Part shown: positions 39,301-53,240 of the stretch, piece after piece
Position numbering within the stretch: position 1 is the first letter of the stretch
Layout: each line of letters begins with the position of its first letter
Assembly: GCF_000524195.1 (NCBI RefSeq)
Contig: NW_020170453.1
Span: 48,848-112,847, forward strand
Direction of reading: 5' to 3'
From: Echinococcus granulosus
Taxonomy: Eukaryota > Platyhelminthes > Cestoda > Cyclophyllidea > Taeniidae
DNA: 64,000 nt
Translations under genes and position numbers: made by a program
Notes under the pieces: model-generated
Seen by the model: the letters and a program-made list of their open reading frames with translations, nothing else
Told to the model about the DNA's origin: nothing
The model's database searches: none

Positions 39301-39834
39301 TTGTCTGTCAAAAATAGCTGTTGGTCATGTGTGAAAAGAAGTTAAAAGCAACGCAAAAAGGAAACGAATATCACTTTATGTCAGTAGGCTTTGTCGATGA
39401 ATAGGTTTCAAGGTTCGCCCTAGCATCGAAACGATCAATCAAGATGGATGGATCTACCGTCCAAGGCATCCTAAGAAAAAAACAATATTTTTTTGCAAAA
39501 AAGTGCTCATCTTAATTAATAGATAAATAAGAGGAATTTCTCACAATGTAGGGAGTAAAATCCACAAAGCAAGTACATAAAGAGTGCGCAAAGACTAAAC
39601 ATACATGTTTTTGGGGTTTTCGGCAGCTTTCCGCACCTCGACATCTAAATTTATTTTCGCTTGTGTGCCGTAAACTCTCAAAAACTTGATTGGGTCTTGC
39701 CGCTAGAAACACGTTAGCTGAAGGCGTAAAATTACGATTTGAGAATAGAAGTTTAATCGCCGCTCAGCTCGCTTTCGGTAATCAACCAAAACTGACCGGA
39801 TGTGCCTTTCGTGCTTCCGTGCCTCCTGCCACAT
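30386..39834 (-). CDS. CLASRP: CLK4-associating SR-rich protein (CLASRP / SFRS16 / SWAP2 family), 18 exons, 859 aa
   Basis: This is a nuclear splicing-related SR protein whose mammalian homologue binds the CLK4 kinase. Exons (minus strand): 39736-39834, 39605-39702, 39375-39470, 39222-39304, 39043-39136, 38394-38539, 37460-37632, 37025-37104, 36839-36871, 36139-36430, 35082-35395, 34574-34798, 34283-34477, 33709-33853, 33396-33498, 31916-31974, 30781-31021, 30386-30489. All junctions keep phase and give 2580 coding bases. The start '[20 protein letters not shown]' is the family N-terminus. Other landmarks are '[15 protein letters not shown]', 'CNYERYR', 'AAIGFVYEE', '[18 protein letters not shown]', '[10 protein letters not shown]', '[18 protein letters not shown]' and a charged coiled-coil-like end. 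Residues about 300-640 are rich in Ser/Arg. The intron 8/9 choice (phase 2, GTATGT donor) and the last exon are the least certain; the last exon adds an Arg-rich tail like the family's. Confidence 0.93.
31160..31183. other. Perfect inverted repeat (hairpin) in a CLASRP intron
   Basis: Nine-base arms 'accgcttct' and 'agaagcggt' are separated by six bases. The hairpin lies about 140 bases upstream of the acceptor of the penultimate CLASRP exon. It could form a stem in the pre-mRNA; function is unknown. Confidence 0.7.
31490..31760 (+). repeat. TGGA-rich minisatellite in CLASRP intron 16
   Basis: A 27-bp unit 'gatagatggatgcggaatgg'+'acgggtg' is repeated perfectly three times (31578-31604, 31605-31631, 31632-31658) with a partial fourth copy, all inside about 270 bases of ATGGA/GATGG-type degenerate repeats. 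The minus strand is open in all three frames here (His-Pro-Ser-Ile patterns), which is an effect of the repeat, not coding. The minisatellite lies in the 894-nt intron between CLASRP exons 16 and 17. Confidence 0.9.
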
Positions 39835-42558
39835 CTTGACAAAATGCGAAGCGAAAATATTCTCGAGCACGCGCGTAAGGGATGTAGCATAAAACAAATT
39901 TGTAGGAGGCTGAGTTGGCACAAACTTTTATTAATAATGCAGCAGTACACCTAAAAATTACTCATAACGTTTTATTCGAAATCAGGTGATATAAGGAATG
40001 GGTATGCCGCTGGTAACATTGTATATCTTGTAAAGTATTACAAAATACAATAAATCCTTCTGCTTTAATGCGTCACAACAGGGCTTAGAGTGCTTAACCA
40101 CCATGTTCAAAATAAGATTTGTTGCTTTTTAAAAACATAACTTACCGTAAAAGTCATACACCTGCCTAAGTTAATGTGGGGAAATAATCAGATGTGAGAA
40201 TTTAATCGATGTCGATGTCAGCTATTGCTCTTATGAAAAATTCAATCTATCATTACAATTCTATAGTTACTTCTGCATGTGTATTAAAAAAACCTTTTAT
40301 GGTATTGCAGTTTATTGGTTTTGAAAGTTGACTCAGCGCAATGCACATAAGCGGTGTAAGAAGCCACCTGTTAAAGCGGTTTTTTTAAAGAAAGCTAGGG
40401 TAAAATCAGATGGTGTTGTATGACTGTTACATTTATTAGGTCAAGCAAGGTTAATAATGGTTTCACAGTTGACTTGCAACGCCTGGACAGTTGGTTTAAC
40501 TCCACGCTTTGGTTACGCAGGCTCTTAATATTCCGATATTGTACTTTTAACGGCCAGAATGCCCTCCGGACCCTACTAGCTGCAATCCCTTTAGCGGTTC
40601 TGTATTTCATGAACGTATGCTCTACCCAAGTATTATTGCATTGGCCCAGGATTCCTCTAAAGACAAAATACCTGGGCAGAATATATGGCGCACACAGTAA
40701 AGATAAGGGGTACTGGTATGCCCATAGGCCAGCCTACCCGGTGAAATTACAATGGTGGGAGTCCTGAGTATCTTCTTTAATAAATCCGGGAGTTAAGCGA
40801 ACAGACAATATATTGCGTTGCCCCTCTCTTCCTTTAGTTTTCGTCCTCAGCAACGCACTTTTTCTGTCGAGCCCCGAGACTTCCCTGAAGACAAAAGAGG
40901 ACGTAATACAGAGAAGGTGTTTGGTCTACTGGCATAGGCCGAGGGCCAGCCCACCCAGAGAGGTACAGGAAGGCAAATTCAAAGGTTCAAAAGTGGCTCC
41001 TCACCAATACCGAGCAATAAACCACTGTCGTATTACAGGTCAACGTCCTACGTCAACCATCACAACGTAATTAGTGATGCAAAAAAAACCCACGAGAAAA
41101 CCGTACCATCAATGAGCTTTCATGTAACTGAGTAGATCTTGAACCTACCTTTACTTATTCTTTCATAAAAATTCTACCCAATCCAGTATTTTGCCTAGTG
41201 TAGGAATTGTATTGAGAGCCGTGTAATGTACTGGTCACCACGCATCTCTACGGATATTTGAAGGTACATTGGACTAAAAGCAAACTTGTGCAAAATAGGA
41301 GAGAATCAAATTTGGTTCCATGAAGGTAAAGTATTACTTCTCCTCCTTTCTACCGCCTTGCTTTTACTTCAAGGTTGCCTAGACATATATACCTAAATTC
41401 TATTCATCTAGCAAAGAAGTGAAGAAGGAGCCACATGCTCGCTTCATCGACATCTTTATTCAGGTAGAGTAGACAGCACTATAACGAAAATTTTTAGATG
41501 GTATATAGCTGATGTCGCTATACTTGTTGGCACTATTCCCAAAGAGTAAGGCCCTAGGGCACTAATTAAAATAAACGTTATTTTACTCTATATGTTAAGA
41601 GTTGTCACAGATTCGTCTATCTTTAACGTCTGCAACTTTGCCGTAACGTTGTTTTTGCCCGTCAGTAAAAATCAGCAGAGATGTCCCTTCATACCAGGCT
41701 TGCTTTTCGCTGCCACTGATATACGCACGCGTTTTAATATAAAGTTAATTTATTGGTTACTGGCATTGCCCGAAGGCCAGCCAAAATTAAAGGATGGGCA
41801 ATGTTTGCGCCTTTTTGGTGAGGCTAAGAGTTTTGCAACCAAACTATTGCAATATGGCTACATGCTCCTCTAGGAAAGACCCGATGGGCCACAGTTTTTA
41901 AGTGCAATGCACTTTTGGGTATAAAAACGGTTATAGACATGGTATAACATGCATAGGGTTCAAATTGGGGCTATTACAAATTACAAATAGTCAGCTGACT
42001 ATTTCCAGCTCAAAACATTGGAGACACGAATACGCTTCGAATGCGCGAATTTGTTATTTTAGTTTGTTTTAAAAGCATAATTAAGTCAACCCCAGCAATA
42101 AATTACTGCCAGCATGTATTAAAGATTTATATTGCTCACCTTTGGCGGCGCGGTGCGTGAACATCTTGTGCGCCTTTCATATCCGTGCCTGATTTCGCGG
42201 TTATCCTTTCTGCTTAGCAAATTTATTTGTACGATATGACATATTTGTTGTCATTTCTTCTGTCGGAAGCGTTTTGGGATTGAAGTATTCATGGTTAATA
42301 TTGTTTTCCCTGAAACCATCAGGACTAATATGTTTGACTGACAGTAACAGCTACCGACACCTAGAAAGTGCTGACTCGCTTCATCTCATGTGTTGTTTAT
42401 CATTCAAACCAGGATTCTCTGCTTCCGATTGTGATAGGTTATTGATGTCTTAATAGACTGAAATTCTTTGCAAATATACCCCATTCTTTACTAACTTTAA
42501 CTGCTTTACACGGATGTCGAAATTTTACCAGTTTTAAGCCTCAGGCTCTCAGATCCGG
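39835..42558. other. Intergenic region between divergent CLASRP and POLD3
   Basis: These 2.7 kb separate two divergently transcribed genes and must hold both promoters. I see no unambiguous TATA or initiator arrangement. Much of it is AT-rich, and the middle holds three diverged copies of a short repeat. Confidence 0.5.
40610..41810 (+). repeat. Three diverged copies of a short local repeat
   Basis: A block containing 'tactggtatgcccataggcc'+'agccta' (40710-40740) recurs as 'tactggcataggccgagggcc'-like sequence at about 40930-40960, and as 'tactggcattgcccgaaggcc'-like sequence at about 41758-41785. The first two copies also share an upstream block, 'cctctaaagacaaaat' near 40650 and 'tccctgaagacaaaag' near 40885. 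The copies are weak and short frames run through them, but no domain is recognisable. Confidence 0.5.
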
Positions 42559-45209
42559 ATGGAGAACGAAATATTAAGCTCCGTGAATCAGCACTTTGAG
42601 GATTATGATGGAATAGTAAGGCATACTAGCGTCTGTAAAACAATTTCCAACCTAGGCATCCTACAAATCTCTCTCAATTGCCTTTGGATGGAGTTTGGAA
42701 GAATCTCAGAGGTGGGATCTTTACCGTACCTTGTACTTTCTTTAGAAATCTCGGAAAGTACTTGAGAAGACACCCACATTTACATCCCGTCTACTGTGTC
42801 AGTGGTTTTCATACTAGTTCCGAAGGTGGATGGGTATGTTTTTTTTCATTGTTCGAGAATGATCCTCTCCTTCGAAACTAGGAGTATGTTGTGCGTCTGA
42901 CCAAATCCGTGGACAATGAAGCTGACAAAGACTTGATTAATCCAACGAGATACGTCTACTCCCTTCATAGAGGCAAAACAACGGTAGATGCAGTACAATT
43001 CAATTTTTCTACCTTCTTTGTGTTTCTCAGAATTCCATGGCTCTGGCCTGTTTCGATAAATCCCTCGATCAAGATCCCACTGTCCATCCTGTGTATGTCG
43101 ATCCTCGTACATTCTAATTCACTTTATTTTTTCATCAGTCTTGTCTCTTTCCCATGGCAACCATGCAAGTGCGCAGTTCCGGACGTGAAGCCGCAGAAGG
43201 CATCAGCGGGACCGTCTCCCGCGAAGCAGAAGCTGTTGAAGTCGTCGTCCACTGCCACCGCTGCCACAACTGTTGCTGCCCCCATTCAGCCTGCCGCTCC
43301 CGCTTCAAAAAGGCTATCTATTAAGCGACAGATGAAGTCGCAGATGCAGTCCAATCTCAAATTTGGGACGAAAAAGAAGAGGTTTGTGGTCTGCATGGCA
43401 ATTTGTGCGCGTGGTACCGCGTCGGTTTATAAACCTGTCAAGTGTTGCATTCCGGAAGGGTAACATTTTGATTAGCTTCCGGAGTGCAAGACGTGATTTC
43501 AATCCGTTCAATCTATTAAAGCCAGGAAATTATCAGTGGAGTGTGAAGAGCTAGAGAAAATGATACCGCTCTCTTTATCGTGCCTCACCAATGCCGAAAA
43601 TTTGTAAAATGATTTTATATTCAATTCTCAGCTAGTGGTCACTTCATCATGGAATCTCTCTCGAGCTTAAAGGTGACTTATTTCCCTTTTTAAACACCCA
43701 TGGAAGGCAGGAAGTCATCGACGACCTCTAGCATTTTCATAGAAAAAACGTCAAATTACCTGTTACTCCTCCTACAATCCTTCTTAAACTTAGAAAATTC
43801 GTCTATTAGGCACCTTTTATTCTTCTCCAGTGAACCTCACAAGGCGCCAGTGGAACCGGAATCTATTCCCGACCCCTTTGCTGACTCAGAGGAGGATGAA
43901 ACATATGACGATGAAAGTGAGGGCATGTTTTAGCCACATTTTCTGTCATGATGAATGGACAAAGTGGTGGGTGGGCAAATTAATGCATTGCTTGCTGAAG
44001 GGAATGAATGCATGAATGTGTAAGCAGGGAGCTAATGAGTGAATAAATGAGCACGCGAACGAGTGCCTTAGTGTTTTGGCAGTCCATTTGATATCTCTTT
44101 TCATCCCTTTCCCACAGACCTTCACACGAAACGACGCCGAGTCGTGTTCTCCTCGGACGAGAAGTCTGTTAAGGAAGTCTTAAAGGTCATTTTGGCCATC
44201 CTTGCCTATACATTATGTAACGTTAGAGTGTTCAAGTTGATGTTCTTATGGTTCATTCACTTTCCATGTTATCTGGTATTTCGTATTGGTCTTGTGGGAT
44301 ATTCTTTTGATATTTTGTATTTTGCATCCTCTTAAGCACTTTTTTGTCTTTAATCCCCAGTTTGGGTTATTATTTTTAGAATAGAGGCAAAATTCCTCCC
44401 ACTTCTACATCCACCAAATCTCTCACAACATCTAGGAGGCATAACAAATGTGAGCAGAGGTTTTATTCTCGATGTCCTGCCCTCTCAAGGTTTTATCAGC
44501 AATTCCCACTTTGTTAATCTTGAACGGAACTGTTATTTTGTTACTGTGCCTTGTTATTTCTCCTTTAGCACCACAAAAATCGAAAGCCGCTAAGTCGACA
44601 ACAAAGGATGTGGAAAAAGGGAAGAGGAGTAAGATGAAAAGAGATGAGAATGGGGAAGAGGTCGATGAGGATGAAGAACCCTTCAAACTTTCCCTAGCTA
44701 AGGGAGTCAAACCCGATCGACCGTCCGCTGCAGATCCTTCTCACAATACTCGTAGACGACAGGTTACTAAGACGTTCGTGGACGACGACGGTTTCTTGGG
44801 TGTGTCCGCTCCCGCCTTACTTAAGTAAAATAAGTAGCATGTGCCCACCATGGCATCTAGTGGTTGCTGATGTGATATCGCATAATTTCTTATTACTACT
44901 ATGAAAAGGGTTAATAATTTACTAACAATATTGCATGTTCAATCCAGTTACTGAGAAAATTTGGGAGAACGTAGAGGTGAATGAAGATGTTGCTGAGAGA
45001 CCTGAACCAGCCATTCCCTCCAATAGCGAACCCAAGGCTGTCCCACCTCCTGCAACAAAAGGGGTAAAGCAGTTGCACTCTTTGTTCCCTCTTCTTGGTC
45101 TTTTTTTCCTAACCTTGTTAGGTTTTTGTACTTTTTCTGATTCATACAGGTGGGGTCAAAGCCGAAGAAGACGAGGCAAGCTACGCTCATTAGCTTTTTC
45201 AAGAAGTAA
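42559..45209 (+). CDS. POLD3: DNA polymerase delta subunit 3 (POLD3 / p66 / Cdc27), 11 exons, 419 aa
   Basis: This is the accessory subunit of the replicative polymerase delta; it joins the B subunit through its N-terminal domain and tethers the enzyme to PCNA through a C-terminal PIP box. Exons: 42559-42692, 42746-42833, 42882-42983, 43031-43092, 43139-43381, 43831-43916, 44118-44185, 44380-44449, 44569-44799, 44948-45063, 45150-45209. Phases agree throughout. The N-terminal part matches the family around 'HPVYCVSG', 'EYVVRL' and 'TRYVYSLHR'. The middle is a low-complexity, charged, Lys/Ser/Glu-rich linker with 'KRRRVVFSSDE'. The end has 'RRRQVTKTFVDDDGFLVTEK' and the PIP box 'QATLISFF' (Q410, L413, F416, F417), two lysines before the stop. 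Human POLD3 is somewhat longer (466 aa). The first donor (GTTTGG) is non-consensus and least certain. The enolase start follows 291 bases later. Confidence 0.92.
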
Positions 45210-45500
45210 ATAATGCATTAGAAGTTGTTAATGCATAAATACTTTTTATGTTGTTGAAAATACATATTTGTCTTGTTTGAGCTCCATGCTTGACTTCCAT
45301 TTACTCCAATAGAATAAGGGGTTAAGTGATTAGTTATTCTACGTAGTGTGGGGTAGATGCAACAGGAAGGTTCTTGAATAGATCATCAAACGTTCCTTGC
45401 GCCCTCGATCGGCCAATCACCGCTTTGCAAGCTGACTGGTCGATAGTATTTAAAATTTTTCCTGCCTGAGTGGCCATCTGATGTCACAAGAAAAGGGGGA

Positions 45501-48819
<3,319 letters not shown>

Positions 48820-48941
48820 GGCGTTGATAGGCGGCCGATTGCACCGTTTGCAATAGAGACCTAGCATTGTTATTCTTCTTATAAAAGTTGTAGTAAATTC
48901 CAAAATTCTTGTTCTGCTTTTTGAGAGTAACTTTTGATGTT

Positions 48942-48947
48942 AATAAA
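48942..48947 (+). promoter_or_regulatory. Poly(A) signal AATAAA of enolase
   Basis: A canonical hexamer 122 bases after the enolase stop codon on the same strand. Confidence 0.75.
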
Positions 48948-49605
48948 GCAGGTCCAGTGGACAAACATAATTTGTTGTAGTCATTTTAATGAAATACCAA
49001 ACCGAGGAGGGATTAAATCGGGGAATTAGAGGCGTACTATCTCAAAGTATTCAAGACTGTCTGTTCAGTATGCAAATATGAACCAGACGCGAAAAAAATG
49101 GGCTCCAGGTAAGGTACCCTAGACCTCTCCCGATATTTTGAAACTCATTTTATGTACAATCCTGAGGATGGCTTTAAAATTGCCGGCTATAAAAGTCAAT
49201 TTTGATACTTGCAATAAAAATATGCAACTATAATAGTGCAAGAACAGCATATATAATGCACTTTCATTTAAATACCTTATACGTGCAGAAGTCACGATAG
49301 AATCGTTAAAAAACGGCATTCCAGAAAACAAGTCTTTTGCAAGCATCTTGTTAGGAACTCAGATTTTGCATTTCCCCTTGTACCTAATGCTTACTCAAAA
49401 GCCCTTAAATTTTGCCCATCTTTAAAGTCAGAATCGTTTGACTAATATTTTTAAACTGCTTCATTAGCCAGAAGTGGCAAACAACTCACTCGGATTAGAA
49501 ATAATAAATTGAACATTGTTTGAATAATCCGATAACCACCTCGATTTTCAAAATTGTGCTCAACTAATCAGTGTTCGCGGTGTAACTGTAAGGAAGTTCA
49601 CATAA
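48948..49605. other. Intergenic region between enolase and ARPC5
   Basis: AT-rich, with no gene seen. The ARPC5 promoter should lie here; no clear core element was identified. Confidence 0.5.
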
Positions 49606-51366
49606 ATGGCCAAGAATACTGGAGATACGCGTTTCAGAAAGCTTGATGTTGATAGCTTCAGTCAAAGCAATTTTGAGGAGGAGACTGTTGATGACACCCA
49701 CTTAAATCCTCGAGACGTGGAAGGTCTTCTTAGCAGGCAAGCTTTTTATGCATTGGTATTGTCATGTTCATGCATCATTTCCGTATTTTTCCCCAAACTT
49801 CATTGGATTCACCCAATTTTTTTGCTTTAAGCTTGTCTTTTCTATCTTTATAGCATATTTTATGGCAAATTCAGTTTTTGGACACAGGGAAGGCTCGTTT
49901 CAATACGCTTACCAGCATATTTGTTATCGAATCATTTATTAGGCGTTTTAATTTCTTCCTTTCAAACGCCAAAATAACTTTTCATGCAACATATTCATCT
50001 CCTAATGTACTAGAACAAGAAACACCTACCATTTTAATATCTCTTTTCATTAAATGTGCCTCAAATTACATTGGGGTATGCCTATTATCCTACGAAAGTA
50101 CGAAAGCATAGTATCATCAGCAGCGTACATGTGTAAAGAGGGCGTTCGCAGGGCCTTGGTTAATTTATTGTTTTGTGCCAAATGGGAGAAGTGTGACAGT
50201 TGCGACCCGAATATCTGTCCCATTTCAGTGGTATAAGTTTGTGCATTAGTTTTTTGGGCTCAGAGCAATGCAGATGTATGGAGTTGTGAGTGCTTGCTTG
50301 TTTCTTTTATATCTCTGTCATTTATTTACATGTGTTTGCTCTTTTTCACCCAGTGGGAAATACGAAGAGGCCTTGCGAATGGTGTTAGACAACGCGCCAG
50401 TGAACTCGAAGGACGCGGGTCTTAAGGATGCTGTCTCGGCACTGATTCTGCGTGCCATGTCATCGATACGCAGTAACCAAGTTGACGCCTTCGTGAATAG
50501 TTTAAATCAGGAGCAGTTAGACATGCTGATGAAGTACATCTACCGCGGCTTTCAGAAACCCGTCGATATCACCTACCCTGCGTTACTTGTCTGGCACGAG
50601 AAGGTTTGCTCAGATCATCTTTTTTCGTTTATTAGTCTTTGCGGACTTTGCACACTTTCTCACCTCATTTGGAGGGATCCAGCTCCTTAGACAGAATCTA
50701 TAAACTGGATTAACTTGACTTTATTTCTGGGCAAAATAAGCGGAGAATTCCGCTTCCTAACTCTTCCCGCACCTAGCTTTTGTATTTCATTAACTTCTCT
50801 AGATACTTTGAAAATGCCGTTCGTTTATGTCCTTTTAACCACGTAGATACAGGCCTTGTGTAGTCTTGTAAACTCGGAATATGACTTTGTCCCGACTAAT
50901 TGACTACTTCTCACTATTCCTGCAGAAAAAGCAGTTACCCTTGCACACCCTCGAGTGGCACCTAGTGGATAGACCTCAGTTGTGACTGTTTGACCTTAAG
51001 TGAGAAGGTCGCGGTGAATACTTTTGTCTAAAGTGCAACACAAACACACAAAGTTAGCCTTGTATAGATGAAGTGGTATCTTAGACCTTTAGGGTGGGTA
51101 GTGAATAAACCGTTTGGGCATGACCAGCAATATGTCTGTCCCACTTACGAACGCTGTAACACAAGAGTCACTACGCATTACATGTCAGCCAGTCGGTCAG
51201 CAATCTAGCCTACCCAAAAGGTGTGAATTACAACAAGGTGATATTCTTTTGTCATCCCTTAATGCACAGCATGTGGCACCTCTATCCGCTATTCCCTTTT
51301 CAGGCCCTCGCAAAGGGGAAAATCAGTTCAATATGCCGCGTCTTGACGGACAGACAAGTTGTCTAA
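49606..51366 (+). CDS. ARPC5: Actin-related protein 2/3 complex subunit 5 (p16-Arc), 3 exons, 147 aa
   Basis: ARPC5 is the small structural subunit of the Arp2/3 complex, which nucleates branched actin filaments. Exons: 49606-49736, 50354-50603, 51304-51366. The N-terminus 'MAKNTGDTRFRKLDVDSF' followed by an acidic stretch, the central 'YEEALRMVLDNAPVNSKD', 'LMKYIYRGF', 'LVWHEK' and the final 'RVLTDRQVV' are the family landmarks, and total length is near the usual 151 aa. The first intron fits only with a GC donor: CAG|GCAAGC at 49737, acceptor CACCCAG ending at 50353, phase 2. The nearest GT donor (after 49756) is in the wrong phase. The terminal exon is only 21 codons and is preceded by a 700-nt intron; its acceptor (CCCTTTTCAG) is good. 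Confidence 0.94.
49737..50353 (+). other. Probable GC-AG intron of ARPC5
   Basis: The donor reads AG|GCAAGC, close to the strict consensus of GC-AG introns (AG|GCAAGT), and the acceptor is a pyrimidine-rich CACCCAG. Only this pair joins the conserved N-terminal and central parts of ARPC5 in frame. Confidence 0.75.
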
Positions 51367-51590
51367 CCACACCAACTCAAATGGCTACCGTCGACACGAT
51401 CACTGTCAGTTCCCTACTCAACAAAGTGAATTTCGTCTGAGCCAAAAACTTCAAATTCATTTGCCTTTTCACACTTCTCGTTGGCCTCCTTCAATCCCAC
51501 TTCCCTCTATCCCTCTTCTTCCTTTTTCAATGCAGAAATCGTGCGATGCTGACGAGCACACTTCTTTTATATCATCTTTCATTTATCCAT

Positions 51591-51605
51591 GAGAGAGAGA
51601 GAGAG
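51591..51605 (+). repeat. (GA)n microsatellite
   Basis: A run of seven to eight GA units, 225 bases after the ARPC5 stop. Confidence 0.9.
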
Positions 51606-51738
51606 CATGTTCCGTGGTTATGTAGCCGAATTGAGATGAGGTCCAGATTTTATCCAGCTTCAAATATAGAAACTAAGTGTCATTTGATGTCACTACGAAA
51701 GTCTGCTTCATAAGCGTTTCGGTTCTGCGCTTTTTGCG

Positions 51739-51972
51739 ATGGGCAATCAAGTCAAATTGAGACTTGATTTGCAACCGAAGAAAAGGGGGCCCTTCCGTGA
51801 AGATGCTACACGCGACCTGTTCCACCCAATTCGGCTAATCAAGACGGTGAGCAAGAGTGGTAGCGCCTTTCAACTGCGCATGGCGAACGAAGGCGTGGAC
51901 CCCGAAGGCACGAGTACCTACATACGTCTGCAGAAGAATTCAGGTACACGCCGCTACGGTACGACGGTCTGA
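51739..51972 (+). CDS. Unrecognised small ORF, 77 aa
   Basis: An ATG-started frame of 77 codons on the plus strand, 373 bases beyond the ARPC5 stop, rich in Lys, Arg, Gly and Thr and without low complexity. It begins MGNQVKLRLDLQPKKRG and contains 'LIKTVSKSGSAFQLRM'. The MG start followed by Asn resembles an N-myristoylation context, but the following residues do not clearly fit. A possible donor (G|GTACAC) lies near its end at about 51942, so it might be an exon. I do not recognise a family. It could be a small lineage-specific gene or a chance frame. Confidence 0.3.
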   Translation: MGNQVKLRLDLQPKKRGPFREDATRDLFHPIRLIKTVSKSGSAFQLRMANEGVDPEGTSTYIRLQKNSGTRRYGTTV

Positions 51973-52439
51973 TGCTCAGCAGCAAGACTTTTAAGCGATG
52001 GAAGCGCTTTGAGCATAATCCACCGTGCGTCTGTCAATGACGATCGCTTTTGTGGTGATTATCCGCCCAAAGTCTTGGTATTCGTTTTCGTGCCTTCAGT
52101 CCGTGCATGAATCACCTGAACGCCACATAACTTATAGTCTTGCACATGGGACAAAAGCTTCCGTGTGAACGGTGAAGGTGGGGCATGAAGACCACTTTCC
52201 GCATGTGACCACCACTGAAGAATGGGATGACGAAGTGAAGCGGGTCATCCAAGGATGGTTAAGCTGTGTTGGCAGACCTTTCTCCTACGAATCCTAGACA
52301 GTGAATGTTGGGATAAGTGTACGATCATAGTGGACGAGTAGGCCGAGAAACAAATGTAATTTTCACTCTCCTAAGTGTGACCTTTAAAGCCGGTCTTGCA
52401 AACGTTTTCAAAATTGAGCAAAGCCAAGAAGAATTTTAG

Positions 52440-53240
52440 CCGTGATCGATTCAACACTTTCCTCTGAAGCAAACAAGCCTGTAGACTTCCGCTCCATAGG
52501 GCATTTTGGCTCTGAGAAGCCACAGTGCACCTCGATGACCATTTTCCGGAGTTTTCGCGGTCTTCTGACAGCTCAAATAAAGCTTGTCGTGACAATCTTA
52601 CCTAGTTGTGACTCGATTGAATTGATGGAAATTCATCGGAGTAGTTCGGCCCCCATTTAAGCGTAGTGGGAGGTGGGACGTTGTCCCCAACCTCCCCTTG
52701 ACTGATAAGACACATTAGGGGCCTCCTAATTGAATCCGATGCCTCAACTGTCAGTGCTATCGGGGATATCTTTTGAAGCAGACTTTTAAATTTCATTGGG
52801 GCTGTGACCTTAAGGGGAGGTTTCGTTTCATGAGGCATTTTCACTCTTGAAGATGAGAAGAGCTATGAGTGAACCCACAGCGCGTCTCAATAGCCACTTC
52901 CTAAGATTTTTGTGATTTTTTTTTGACAGCCCAAATGTAGCTCATCACTGCTAGTATTATTTACTTCTGACTTGGCTGAACCGACGGCAAGGCCATCGCG
53001 TTTAAGGTGAAGCCAACACGTTCCCTCCGGCCAGAAAATGGCTTCCAAAAAGTGTAGTAGAAGGTGATGCGATGTCCTCAGCTACCTCATGTCTGACAAG
53101 ATAAGTTCAGTGGCCTCCTACTAATTGGATCTACTGCCTCAACCGCCGTTGTTTTCAGCGGTACCCGGCACAGCTGCAGCGTCATCTCAAATCTCCTAAT
53201 TCTGACGTTTCCGACTCGTGAAAGCCTGTCACCATCTGGA
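52440..53240 (+). repeat. Diverged tandem repeat, about 400-bp unit, two copies
   Basis: Unit 1 (about 52440-52835) and unit 2 (about 52836-53240) share ordered blocks: 'tgacagctcaaataaagctt' and 'tgacagcccaaatgtagctc'; 'tgactgataagacacatta'+'ggggcctcctaattg' and 'tgtctgacaagataagttca'+'gtggcctcctactaattg'; and 'tgcctcaactgtcagtgcta' and 'tgcctcaaccgccgttgttt'. No open frame runs through both. It lies between the convergent 3' ends of ARPC5 and the RhoGEF gene. Confidence 0.65.

Noticed and set aside
38860..39345. 161-codon plus-strand frame
   Set aside because: Antisense to CLASRP exons 4 and 5, which are supported by family similarity and splice phase.
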